From: CAWDPQ01 sp049642465
GTDB lineage: Bacteria; Acidobacteriota; Vicinamibacteria; Vicinamibacterales; 2-12-FULL-66-21
DNA length: 29,265 nucleotides
Reading direction: 5' to 3'
Assembly (NCBI GenBank): GCA_049642465.1
Contig: JBAROV010000248.1
Coordinates: 1 to 29,265, forward strand
The position numbers and the translations under genes are program-made. The notes beneath the pieces were generated by a model that did no database searches, was not told the origin of the DNA, and was given only the letters and a program-made list of their open reading frames with translations. This document shows, in pieces, positions 17,740 to 24,695 of this stretch (positions are counted from its first letter, which is position 1; each line of letters starts with the position of its first letter).

Positions 17740-17832
17740 GCGCGCCGTAGGCGCGCCCGCAGCAGCGGCGCGGGGGCGTTAGGGCTCCCCGCGAGCGACG
17801 CGCAAAGGGGTCCGGGGGACGAAGTCCCCCGG
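17740..17832. other. Two intra-operon hairpins between dnaK and dnaJ
   Basis: A 7-bp perfect stem (gcgcgcc, 17740-17746 with 17750-17756, loop gta) and a 9-bp perfect stem (ccgggggac, 17812-17820 with 17824-17832, loop gaa). Neither is followed by a T-run, so they are not classic terminators. They may stabilise the dnaK message end or attenuate dnaJ. The second ends only 6 nt before the dnaJ ATG and could occlude its initiation region. Confidence 0.6.
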
Positions 17833-17838
17833 TTGATA

Positions 17839-18921
17839 ATGGATTTCTACGTTCTGCTTGGCGTCGATTCGAACGCGACCACCGCCGACATCAAGCGGGC
17901 CTATCGACGACTGTCCCGGCGTTATCACCCCGGCGTCAATCCGGGAGATCGCGCCGCGGAAGCTCTGTTCCAGCAGATCTCGGAGGCGTACGAGACGCTC
18001 GTGGACCCACAGCGCCGGTTGAAGTACGACGCAAACGGTGCCCGATCGCGCGAGACGACCGCGGATCGGACGTTTGAATTCTCGGGTTTCGACTTTTCCG
18101 TCCGCGCGCAAGGCGCGCAAGCGGCGACGTTCACCGAGCTCTTCGCTGATGTCCTCCATCCGACGGGCGCCGGGACCGCGCCTGAACACGGTGCCGATCT
18201 CAATGCGTCCTTGACGGTGCGATTTGTCGAAGCCGTGCAGGGCGCCCGACGGCAGGTCATTGTCACCCGGCAGGAGGCCTGCTCGGCCTGCCGCGGACGC
18301 GGCTTCGTACAGACATCCGAGGGACGCTGCGGACATTGCCACGCGACGGGGAAGGTGCGTTGGGCCCGCGGGCACATGGTGTTTTCCAAACCGTGCGCCG
18401 CATGCAGCGGGACCGGAAAGCTCCGTCAGCAGCGATGTGAAGTGTGCGGCGGTCACGGACGAGTGGTGCGGAGTGAAGCCGTTCTGGTCGATGTGCCGGC
18501 TGGAACAGCAGACGGCGCGCGGTTGCGGATTGCCGGAAAAGGTCACGCCGGGCGAAACGGCGGACGAACCGGGGATTTGTACGTCACCGTTCACGTCGAG
18601 CCGCATCAGTTTTTTCAGCGCCAGGGCGAGGACCTGCACGTGCGCGTTCCACTAGCCGTCCACGAAGCGGTCCTCGGAACCCGAATTGAGGTTCCGTCCC
18701 TCGACGGTCCGGTCAGGCTTCGAGTGCCGCCCGGTACCCAGGCTGGTCATCGCTTCCGGCTGAAGGGCCGAGGCGTTCCAACGCCGAGCGGCATTCGGGG
18801 CGATCTCATCATTGAAGTTGCGCTCGTGCTGCCTCCGGTCGTGGACGAGCGGTCGAAGGAATTGATGCGTGAGTTCGGCCGGCTCTACAACGGTGATGTG
18901 CGTCGGGACCTGACGGTATGA
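17839..18921 (+). CDS. dnaJ: Type I DnaJ (Hsp40) co-chaperone with altered HPD motif
   Basis: A 360-residue DnaJ. The J-domain (about 1-65) runs DFYVLLGVDSNATTADIKRAYRRLSRRYHPGV...; the invariant HPD tripeptide reads His30-Pro31-Gly32, lacking the Asp that activates DnaK ATPase. There is no obvious Gly/Phe-rich segment; a linker containing FEFSGFDFS follows. The zinc-binding region has four CxxC repeats (CSACRGRG, CGHCHATG, CAACSGTG, CEVCGGHG), then two client-binding beta domains. ATG 17839 is preferred over the upstream TTG at 17833. It overlaps hspR by ATGA. No strong ribosome-binding site is visible because the hairpin ends just upstream. Everything but the HPD site looks intact, so it is probably a functional chaperone with modified DnaK coupling, or one of several DnaJ paralogues. 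Confidence 0.92.
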   Translation: MDFYVLLGVDSNATTADIKRAYRRLSRRYHPGVNPGDRAAEALFQQISEAYETLVDPQRRLKYDANGARSRETTADRTFEFSGFDFSVRAQGAQAATFTELFADVLHPTGAGTAPEHGADLNASLTVRFVEAVQGARRQVIVTRQEACSACRGRGFVQTSEGRCGHCHATGKVRWARGHMVFSKPCAACSGTGKLRQQRCEVCGGHGRVVRSEAVLVDVPAGTADGARLRIAGKGHAGRNGGRTGDLYVTVHVEPHQFFQRQGEDLHVRVPLAVHEAVLGTRIEVPSLDGPVRLRVPPGTQAGHRFRLKGRGVPTPSGIRGDLIIEVALVLPPVVDERSKELMREFGRLYNGDVRRDLTV

Positions 18922-19349
18922 CTGCAAAACGCTCGGGCAAGGCGTATTACATGATCAGCGCGGTGGCGCAGAAGTACAACATCCACCCGCAGACGCTGCG
19001 CCTGTACGAGCGCGAAGGCCTCCTGAAACCGTCGCGTACGGAAGGGAACACCCGGTTGTATTCGGAAGAAGACCTCGAGCAACTCGAAACGATTCTGTCG
19101 CTCACGCGCGATCTCGGCGTGAACCTCGCGGGAGTCGAGATCATTCTCAATATGCGGCGGAAAATCGAAGCCATGCAGCACGAGGTCAACGAGTTCATGG
19201 ATTACGTGAAGGGTGAGCTCTCGCGCGGGATTGGGGATTGGGAGCAGCGACTCAGCACGGCGTTGGTGAAATCGTCACCGACCGATCTCGTTCGCAGCCA
19301 TCCTCCCTCGTCTGGCGCAGCAGACGTTCGAGTCGAAAGCAAAGGCTAA
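18918..19349 (+). CDS. hspR: MerR-family heat-shock repressor HspR
   Basis: A 143-residue MerR-type regulator. The winged-helix domain reads YYMISAVAQKYNIHPQTLRLYEREGLLKPSRTEGNTRLYSEEDLEQLE, with the helix-turn-helix and the R-Y-E-R-EGLL-P signature of HspR, followed by a coiled dimerisation helix (ILNMRRKIEAMQHEVNEFMDYV). The tail lacks the Cys cluster of metal-sensing MerR proteins. HspR represses chaperone operons by binding HAIR sites with DnaK as co-repressor, and a matching site overlaps the dnaK promoter upstream. Its ATG overlaps the dnaJ stop as ATGA, so it is cotranscribed with the genes it should control. Confidence 0.9.
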   Translation: MTAKRSGKAYYMISAVAQKYNIHPQTLRLYEREGLLKPSRTEGNTRLYSEEDLEQLETILSLTRDLGVNLAGVEIILNMRRKIEAMQHEVNEFMDYVKGELSRGIGDWEQRLSTALVKSSPTDLVRSHPPSSGAADVRVESKG

Positions 19350-19381
19350 CGTGCCGCTGACCCGTTGACCCGTTGATCCGG

Positions 19382-19387
19382 TAATAT
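19382..19387 (+). promoter_or_regulatory. Possible leaderless -10 box of the sigma factor gene
   Basis: TAATAT lies exactly 6 nt before ATG 19394 (3 nt before the alternative GTG 19391). There is no ribosome-binding site. Short direct repeats of gacccgtt (19361-19376) lie just upstream. The arrangement would start transcription at the ATG. Confidence 0.35.
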
Positions 19388-19393
19388 CCCGTG

Positions 19394-20260
19394 ATGCGAC
19401 GAGCGGCCGACATCGCATCCGGATCGGACGCGCTTCAAGCGTACCTCCGCGCGATCGCCAAGCTGCCCCGCCTGACCGTCGAGGAAGAACGCGAGCTGGG
19501 GCGGCGGGTCAAGGAGTACGGCGACCAGGACGCACTCCGACGTCTCGCCGAAGGCAACCTCCGCTTCGTGGTCAGCTATGCAAAGCGCTATCGCGGCCTC
19601 GGTGTTCCATTCCTCGATCTCATCCACGAGGGCAATCTCGGTCTGATCGAAGCGGCCAAACGCTTCGACCCCGACCGCAACGTCAAGTTCATTACCTATG
19701 CGGTCTGGTGGATTCGACAGGCCATCACCCATGCCTTGTCGCTTCAGGCGCGAGCATTTTCGCTTCCCCAGAAACTCTCGGGCGCAGCCGCCCGGATGGG
19801 GCGCGAGGTGGCAGAGCTCACCGAACAGCTCGATCGCACGCCCACGTCACAGGAAATTGCCGAAGGGATGGATCTCTCCCAAGGGGACGTGGATGCGCTC
19901 ATACGCATCGGTTCGTCTGACGTGTCGCTGAGCGATCGGATCGGAGCCGGCCGGGCGGATCACGATGGCCCCGAACTCGCGGACTTGATCGAATCGACGG
20001 ATCCGCCAGTCGAGGACGATCTGGTTCGCCGTTCCATGGTGCAGCGCGTGCGGGCGGCGCTCGATGAGCTGGACGACAAAGAGCGTGAGGTCGTCGCGCT
20101 GCGTTTCGGGCTCGATCGCGATGGGGAAATGCGGACGCTGCAGGAGGTGGGAGAGACGTTGGACCTCTCGCGCGAACGCATCAGGCAGATCGAATCTCGT
20201 GCGAAGGACAAACTCCGCAGATCGAAACGCGCAGGCGAACTGCGAAGTTATTTGAATTGA
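19394..20260 (+). CDS. RNA polymerase sigma factor, sigma-70 group 2 type
   Basis: A 288-residue sigma factor without region 1.1. Region 1.2 is DALQAYLRAIAKLPRLTVEEERELGRRVK. Region 2 is NLRFVVSYAKRYRGLGVPFLDLIHEGNLGLIEAAKRFDP...FITYAVWWIRQAITHAL, with the -10 recognition and melting helices. Region 3 covers LPQKLSGAAARMGREVAEL..., and region 4.2 (TLQEVGETLDLSRERIRQIESRAKDKLRR) is a helix-turn-helix for the -35 box. This is the layout of RpoS/HrdB-like group 2 factors, shorter than the housekeeping RpoD. GTG 19391 is an alternative start. It follows the heat-shock operon by 44 bp and may be partly cotranscribed with it, which would link it to stress responses; that link is inference. Confidence 0.9.
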   Translation: MRRAADIASGSDALQAYLRAIAKLPRLTVEEERELGRRVKEYGDQDALRRLAEGNLRFVVSYAKRYRGLGVPFLDLIHEGNLGLIEAAKRFDPDRNVKFITYAVWWIRQAITHALSLQARAFSLPQKLSGAAARMGREVAELTEQLDRTPTSQEIAEGMDLSQGDVDALIRIGSSDVSLSDRIGAGRADHDGPELADLIESTDPPVEDDLVRRSMVQRVRAALDELDDKEREVVALRFGLDRDGEMRTLQEVGETLDLSRERIRQIESRAKDKLRRSKRAGELRSYLN

Positions 20261-20289
20261 TTGCCGATTCGCGGCCCGAGGCGTACAAT
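20261..20289 (+). promoter_or_regulatory. Candidate promoter of the DnaC-like gene
   Basis: TTGCCG (20261-20266), a 17-nt spacer and TACAAT (20284-20289) lie just after the sigma factor stop. Transcription would begin about 10 nt before ATG 20307, leaving almost no leader and no ribosome-binding site. Confidence 0.4.
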
Positions 20290-20306
20290 CAACGCCTCAT
20301 CCCACC

Positions 20307-21158
20307 ATGGCGTGCGACCTCTGCGACGATACCGGCTGGAAGGCAATCCAAACTGAAGGCGTTCGTCGCGTGGTGCGGTGCGATTGCTGGCGCGACGGTC
20401 TCACGCTGCGGCTGCTCGAAGACGCACGGATCCCGCCACGCTATCGGAAGTGCTGCCTGGATACGTTCGTCACCTACCCAAACGAACGACTGCTGGCGGC
20501 CGTCTCGCAGGCGCGACGGTTCGCCGACGAATTTCCGGCGCCGCGCAAAGGACTCTGCCTCATTGGTCCTCCAGGGATTGGCAAAACGCACCTCGCAGTC
20601 GCTGTTCTCAGAAGTGTGATTCTCGGCAAAGGCGCTCGAGGGCTGTTTTACGACACGCGCGACTTGCTCCGTGTCATTCGCAGTACCTACAACCCGCTGG
20701 TGAGAACCGCTGAGATGGACGTGCTTCGGCCCGTCATGGAAGCGGAGCTGCTCGTCCTGGATGACATCGGCTCGGAAAAGACGTCGGAGTGGGTCGAAGA
20801 GACGATGAACTTGATCGTCAACACCCGCTACAACGAACGTCGTCACACGATCTTCACGTCGAATTACGAAGACGCGCCGGAAGAGACTGAAGACAATTCC
20901 CAGACGCTCAAGGAGCGAATTGGATTTCGCATTCACTCGCGCCTCCACGAGATGTGTGAGTTCCTCGAGTACGAAGGCGCAGACTATCGTCACCTGCCCC
21001 CGAACGGTGGCGTGGACGATCTGCTGATGCTGTGGCAACGCAACCCGCGACGCAGGGTCCTTCCGGCGCGCGCCAAGGGGCCCGTCCGCGCGCAGCTGAA
21101 GCATCCCGAATCGAAGGGGAGGGATCTGGGCTGGTCGGGCGGCAAGGCAGGTTCATAA
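20307..21158 (+). CDS. DnaC/DnaI-like AAA+ ATPase (putative helicase loader)
   Basis: A 283-residue ATP-binding protein. An N-terminal zinc-binding module has Cys3, Cys6, Cys25 and Cys27 (CDLCDDTGW...RCDCW). The AAA+ core follows: Walker A GPPGIGKT at 87-94, Walker B LLVLDDIG, a sensor-1-like TIFTSNY, and a basic C-terminal tail (about 250-283). This matches DnaC/DnaI/IstB-type loaders that deliver the replicative helicase. Against a transposon IstB helper, no IstA or insertion sequence is near, and the N-terminal zinc module is DnaI-like. It sits between a sigma factor and hemW, with only 7 bp to hemW, so these two are probably cotranscribed. Confidence 0.85.
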   Translation: MACDLCDDTGWKAIQTEGVRRVVRCDCWRDGLTLRLLEDARIPPRYRKCCLDTFVTYPNERLLAAVSQARRFADEFPAPRKGLCLIGPPGIGKTHLAVAVLRSVILGKGARGLFYDTRDLLRVIRSTYNPLVRTAEMDVLRPVMEAELLVLDDIGSEKTSEWVEETMNLIVNTRYNERRHTIFTSNYEDAPEETEDNSQTLKERIGFRIHSRLHEMCEFLEYEGADYRHLPPNGGVDDLLMLWQRNPRRRVLPARAKGPVRAQLKHPESKGRDLGWSGGKAGS

Positions 21159-21165
21159 TCGATCG

Positions 21166-22287
21166 ATGTCCCTGGGGCTTTACCTTCACATTCCCTTCTG
21201 CGCCTCCATTTGTAACTACTGCAATTTCAACCGCGGGCTGTTCGATGCCGCGTTGAAGGACAAGTACCTGCGCGCGCTGGAGCGCGAAGTGACGGCGGGC
21301 GGTCAGGGCGAGCCCGCCGATACGATCTACTTCGGCGGAGGAACGCCGTCGCTGCTCGAACCCGACGAGATTCGCGGGGTGATTGCCGCGTGCCGCGACG
21401 CGTTCACGGTCTCGGCTGATGCGGAGATCACGCTCGAAACCAATCCGGAGACGGTGACCGTTGAACGGCTGGAACTTTTTCGCGCGGCCGGTGTCAATCG
21501 CATAAGCTTTGGCGTCCAGTCTTTTCGGGACACCGAGTTGCGGCGGCTGGGACGGCTCCATTCCGCGGACCGTGCCAGTCAGGCGTTTGCCGGAGCCCGT
21601 CGGGCCGGTTTCGGCAGTGTCAGCCTCGATTTGATGATGTGGCTGCCGCAACAGTCCCGTGCGGACTGGAGCGAAAGCGTCGAGCAGCTGATCGATCTCT
21701 CGCCCGATCACGCGTCGCTCTACATCCTCGAGCTCTATCCGAACGCGCCACTGAAAGAGGAGATGGCGCGCGCCGGCTGGTCGCTCGCGCCGGATGACGA
21801 TGCCGCGGAGATGTACTTGTGGAGCATGGATCGGCTCGAGCAGGCGGGCTACCGGCAATACGAAATCTCGAATGTGGCGCGGCCCGGGATGGAGTCGCGT
21901 CACAATTTGAAATACTGGGAAGATGGCGAGTGGCTCGGGTTCGGCTGCGGCGCGCATTCGACGCGGAACGGCACGCGATGGAAAAACGTGTCGGCCACGC
22001 TCGATTACGTCGACCGTGTGACCACTGGCGCGAGCCTGATCGCGGAGCGGCGGTCCCTCGACGCGGCTGAACGCCTGGAGGAAGCGCTTTTTACCGGCCT
22101 CCGCCTGGCATCGGGTGTAGATATCGTTTCGGCAGGGAGTAGATACGGCGTGGATGTCTGGAACAGGTTTGGTGTCAGGCTGAAACCCTATATTGACGCG
22201 GGATTGTTGCGGATCGAGGGTCCGCGTCTCCGGCTTACACGGGAAGGCATGCTGGTGGCCAACGAAATCATGGCGGTGTTCGTCTGA
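21166..22287 (+). CDS. hemW: Radical SAM heme chaperone HemW
   Basis: A 373-residue radical SAM protein. It opens LYLHIPFCASICNYCNF, where Cys12, Cys16 and Cys19 form the CxxxCxxC site for the 4Fe-4S cluster, followed by IYFGGGTPSLL, LETNPETV and RISFGVQSF, and later QYEISNVARPG and the HemN C-terminal domain. The short N terminus and the absence of an additional helical cap separate HemW from coproporphyrinogen dehydrogenase HemN. HemW binds heme and passes it to respiratory proteins. A fourth cysteine after CNYC is absent (CNYCNF), as in HemW. It starts 7 bp after the DnaC-like gene. Confidence 0.9.
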   Translation: MSLGLYLHIPFCASICNYCNFNRGLFDAALKDKYLRALEREVTAGGQGEPADTIYFGGGTPSLLEPDEIRGVIAACRDAFTVSADAEITLETNPETVTVERLELFRAAGVNRISFGVQSFRDTELRRLGRLHSADRASQAFAGARRAGFGSVSLDLMMWLPQQSRADWSESVEQLIDLSPDHASLYILELYPNAPLKEEMARAGWSLAPDDDAAEMYLWSMDRLEQAGYRQYEISNVARPGMESRHNLKYWEDGEWLGFGCGAHSTRNGTRWKNVSATLDYVDRVTTGASLIAERRSLDAAERLEEALFTGLRLASGVDIVSAGSRYGVDVWNRFGVRLKPYIDAGLLRIEGPRLRLTREGMLVANEIMAVFV

Positions 22288-22360
22288 AATTCGGTGCTCG
22301 CCGGGGCTATCTCCGCCGCGCTGTGCTAAAGTGTCCGCTTTGCTCCAAGGAGGATTTTGA

Positions 22361-22867
22361 ATGCGTCGTTCCTTCGTGACCTCGTCATGCACCCTGGCGC
22401 TGGCGTTGCTGCCTGCGGCGATGTTCGCTCAGACACCCCCGGCTCAGAATCCTCCGGCCCAGAATCCCCCGGCTCAAACGCAGCCGGCGCAGCCGGAGAA
22501 GAAAGAGCCGCGCCTCGCATTCACCGGCGATGCTGGCATTCTGCTGTTTCAGATCAAACCTGATCAGACGGCGGTATTCGAAGAGCTCGTCGCGAAGGTG
22601 AAAGACGCTCTGGCCAAGAGCGACAAACCGGAGCGCAAACAGCAGTTGGCGGCATGGCGACTCTATAAGTCGGCCGAAGGGATGGGTGCGAACGCTCTTT
22701 ACGTATTCATCGCTGATCCCGCCGTCAAGGGCGCAGAATACGATTTGTTTTTGTTGCTGTCTGAGAGCGCCAGTTACAGCACTCCGGAAGTCCAGGAACT
22801 GGTGAAGAAGTCCGTCACGGCCTTCGCCGGCGGGGCCAATCGACTCAATCTCACACCGGTGAAGTAG
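22361..22867 (+). CDS. Exported protein of unknown function
   Basis: A 168-residue protein with a signal peptide (cleavage probably after AAMFAQ), a short Pro/Ala/Gln segment made of three 15-bp repeats (PPAQN, PPAQN, PPAQT), and a compact alpha-beta domain (about 50-168: ILLFQIKPDQTAVFEELVAKVKDALAKS...WRLYKSAEG...YVFIADP) with dimeric ferredoxin-like character. I do not recognise a named family. The translation start has the best ribosome-binding site in the window, AAGGAGG at 22347-22353, 7 nt before ATG, so the protein is probably abundant. It ends at a terminator shared with a convergent gene. Confidence 0.8.
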   Translation: MRRSFVTSSCTLALALLPAAMFAQTPPAQNPPAQNPPAQTQPAQPEKKEPRLAFTGDAGILLFQIKPDQTAVFEELVAKVKDALAKSDKPERKQQLAAWRLYKSAEGMGANALYVFIADPAVKGAEYDLFLLLSESASYSTPEVQELVKKSVTAFAGGANRLNLTPVK

Positions 22868-22873
22868 AAAAGA

Positions 22874-22904
22874 AAAAGGGAAAAGGGTATCCCTTTTCCC
22901 TTTT
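22874..22904. terminator. Bidirectional terminator
   Basis: A 14-bp perfect stem (aaaagggaaaaggg, 22874-22887, with 22891-22904) closes on a tat loop between two convergent genes. The arms themselves supply T-rich tails in both directions. It begins 6 nt after the plus-strand stop and abuts the minus-strand stop codon at 22905-22907. Confidence 0.85.
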
Positions 22905-23381
22905 CTAGAACTTCAAGTTCAGTCCCGCGTAGAAGCGCTGCGGCCGTGGATGACGTGGATCTCCCTGCAGCGTGAAAATCCGATAATCGAGTCGCAAGCG
23001 AAGCGGACCGGCGAGCGTCATCTTGACGCCGCCGCCCACGTTGATGCCCACGTGCGTTTCTGACGCGTCAATGAGCGTCTCCCGGTACCCACCGGCGCCA
23101 GCGGTCGCGTAGAACTGCAGCCCCGCCACGGGAAACGGCGTCTGGAGCAGCCCGTTGAACATGAAGGTGCGTAATCCTGGCGCCCGCTCGTCGCGATCTT
23201 CGCTGCTGTTTGCGTATTCGAATTCGAATCCCACAATCAGCAGACCAAACCCCGCCGAGACCCCGCGGACGGGGCGGCTCGAAGGAGTGGGGTTGACGCC
23301 GAGGAACGCCGTAATGTCGGCCGCCGCAGTCGCAGGAAGCAGGAGGAGCGTCGCGAGCGTGAAGGGAAGGATGCGAAGCAT
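22905..23381 (-). CDS. Small outer-membrane beta-barrel protein
   Basis: A 158-residue protein with signal peptide MLRILPFTLATLLLLPATAAA, alternating beta-strand patterns (FGLLIVGFEFEYANS, LQFYATAGAGGYRET, HVGINVGGGVKMTLAGPLRLRLDYRIF) and a C-terminal Phe (AGLNLKF), the typical insertion signal of outer-membrane barrels. The size suits an 8-strand OmpA/OmpW-like barrel; I do not assign a substrate. ATG 23381 is chosen because it begins the signal peptide; the frame stays open far upstream only as antisense of the acyl-CoA dehydrogenase gene. TATGCT (plus 23388-23393) lies 6 nt before the ATG with no ribosome-binding site, suggesting a leaderless message. Confidence 0.82.
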   Translation of the reverse strand: MLRILPFTLATLLLLPATAAADITAFLGVNPTPSSRPVRGVSAGFGLLIVGFEFEYANSSEDRDERAPGLRTFMFNGLLQTPFPVAGLQFYATAGAGGYRETLIDASETHVGINVGGGVKMTLAGPLRLRLDYRIFTLQGDPRHPRPQRFYAGLNLKF

Positions 23382-23402
23382 GTCGACAGCATAACAGCGT
23401 CG

Positions 23403-23506
23403 GAAACGGTGCCTTGGCACCCTGGCACCCTGGCACCTTGGCACCCTGGCACCCTGGCACCCTGGCACCCTGGCACCCTGGCACCTTGCCACCCTGGCAC
23501 CGTTTC
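23403..23506. repeat. 8-bp tandem array (tggcaccc x 11) with inverted ends
   Basis: Eleven units of tggcaccc with few changes (23415-23502) are framed by an 11-bp inverted repeat, gaaacggtgcc (23403-23413) and ggcaccgtttc (23496-23506). The array fills the divergent gap between the beta-barrel gene and the acyl-CoA dehydrogenase gene. It is open in several frames and could mislead start-codon prediction. Confidence 0.94.
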
Positions 23507-23516
23507 TCCCGCGCGC

Positions 23517-23522
23517 TATCAT
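23517..23522 (+). promoter_or_regulatory. Possible leaderless -10 box of the acyl-CoA dehydrogenase gene
   Basis: TATCAT lies exactly 6 nt before ATG 23529, directly downstream of the tandem array. No ribosome-binding site is present. The same TANNNT-N6-ATG layout occurs in the divergent gene. Confidence 0.4.
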
Positions 23523-23528
23523 CGTCGC

Positions 23529-24695
23529 ATGGACTTCCGGCTGAGCGAGGAGCAGCAGCTCCTTCGGCGCACGGTCCGCGAGTTTGCGGAAGCCGAGATG
23601 CGTCCCCACGTGATGGAGTGGGACGAATCGCAGCAGTTTCCCATGGAGCTGCTTCCGAAGTTGGCCGCCCTCGGGCTGACCGGGATCCAGTTCGCCGAAG
23701 AGTACGGCGGTGCCGGGATGTCCGGCATCGACTACTGCATCTGTATCGAGGAGCTCGCGCGTGTGTGCCCCGCCATCGCCCTTTCGGTCGCCGCTCACAA
23801 CGGGCTCTGCACGTCGCACCTCGCGCTTTTCGGCAATGACGCGCAGAAGCGAAGGTTTCTGCCGCGTCTCGTCCGCGGCGAAGTGCTGGGCGCGTGGGGA
23901 TTGACGGAGGCCAGCGCCGGCAGCGACGCCGCCGGCATGCGGACGACGGCGGTAAGGCAGGGGGCCTGCCCGGAGCGTGCCGACGGGGAGTGCTGGGTGT
24001 TGAACGGAGCGAAGACGTTCATCACCCACGGGCGGATTGGCGGCGTCATGGTCGTGATTGCGGTCACGGATCGCAAGAAAGGGCACCGAGGCATTTCGGC
24101 GTTTGTCGTCGAGCACGGAACACCGGGGATGAGCGCGGGCAAGAAGGAAAACAAGCTCGGGATGCGCGCGAGCGACACGAGCGAGGTGATCTTTCAGGAT
24201 TGCCGCATCCCCGAGTCGCAGCTGCTCGGAGCGGAAGGCGAAGGCTTCATCAACACGCTCCAGGTGCTCGATGCCGGCCGCATCGGCATTGCCGCCCTGT
24301 CCGTCGGTCTCGCCCAGGGCGCCTACGAGGCGGCGCTGGGCTACGCTCGCGAACGCCGGCAGTTCGGCCGTCCGATCGCGGAGTTCCAGGCCATTCAGTG
24401 GAAGCTGGCCGACATGGCCACGCGTATCGAAGCCGCGCGCCTGCTGACGTATCGTGCCGCCTACCTGAAGGATCAAGGCATCGCGATGACGCGAGAGGCT
24501 TCGATGGCCAAGCTGTACGCGAGCGAAATTGCGGTCCGCGCGGCCGACGACTGCGTGCAGATTCATGGCGGATACGGCTTCGTGAAGGACTACCCGGCCG
24601 AAAAGTATTTTCGCGACGTCAAGCTGCTCACCATTGGCGAAGGCACGAGCGAAATCCAGCGGCTCGTCATCGCTCGCCGACTGCTGAAACAGTGA
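23529..24695 (+). CDS. Acyl-CoA dehydrogenase
   Basis: A 388-residue FAD flavoenzyme that introduces a trans-2 double bond into acyl-CoA thioesters and passes electrons to ETF. The N-terminal helical domain starts MDFRLSEEQQLLRRTVREFAEAEMRPHV. The FAD/substrate motifs LTEASAGSDAAGMRTTA and WVLNGAKTFITHG lie in the middle. The C-terminal domain has YARERRQFGRPIAEFQAIQWKLADMA and DDCVQIHGGYGFVKDYPAEKYFRDVK...EGTSEIQRLVIARRLL. The typical catalytic Glu region for short-chain enzymes (YPAEKYFRD) is present. ATG 23529 fits the family N terminus; an in-frame ATG at 23409 would begin inside the tandem array and is rejected. The stop overlaps meaB by 4 nt. Linkage to meaB and mce suggests branched-chain or short-chain acyl-CoA catabolism. 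Confidence 0.95.
   Translation: MDFRLSEEQQLLRRTVREFAEAEMRPHVMEWDESQQFPMELLPKLAALGLTGIQFAEEYGGAGMSGIDYCICIEELARVCPAIALSVAAHNGLCTSHLALFGNDAQKRRFLPRLVRGEVLGAWGLTEASAGSDAAGMRTTAVRQGACPERADGECWVLNGAKTFITHGRIGGVMVVIAVTDRKKGHRGISAFVVEHGTPGMSAGKKENKLGMRASDTSEVIFQDCRIPESQLLGAEGEGFINTLQVLDAGRIGIAALSVGLAQGAYEAALGYARERRQFGRPIAEFQAIQWKLADMATRIEAARLLTYRAAYLKDQGIAMTREASMAKLYASEIAVRAADDCVQIHGGYGFVKDYPAEKYFRDVKLLTIGEGTSEIQRLVIARRLLKQ

Noticed and set aside
20307..21158. IstB transposition helper of an insertion sequence
   Set aside because: There is no IstA, terminal inverted repeat or target duplication nearby, and the zinc-binding N terminus fits DnaI/DnaC-type loaders better.
20908..22392. 494-residue minus-strand open frame opposite hemW
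   Set aside because: Antisense shadow of hemW with no recognisable motif.
23403..23506. CRISPR array
   Set aside because: The 8-bp units are contiguous with no unique spacers, and there are no cas genes in the window. The same applies to the other arrays.
23409..23528. N-terminal extension of the acyl-CoA dehydrogenase starting inside the 8-bp tandem array
   Set aside because: The extension is only the repeat read as APWHPGTL units. The family N terminus begins exactly at ATG 23529, which has its own possible promoter.
23382..24566. Minus-strand extension of the beta-barrel protein to 553 residues
   Set aside because: The added part is antisense to the acyl-CoA dehydrogenase gene and to the tandem array. 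The signal peptide begins at 23381.
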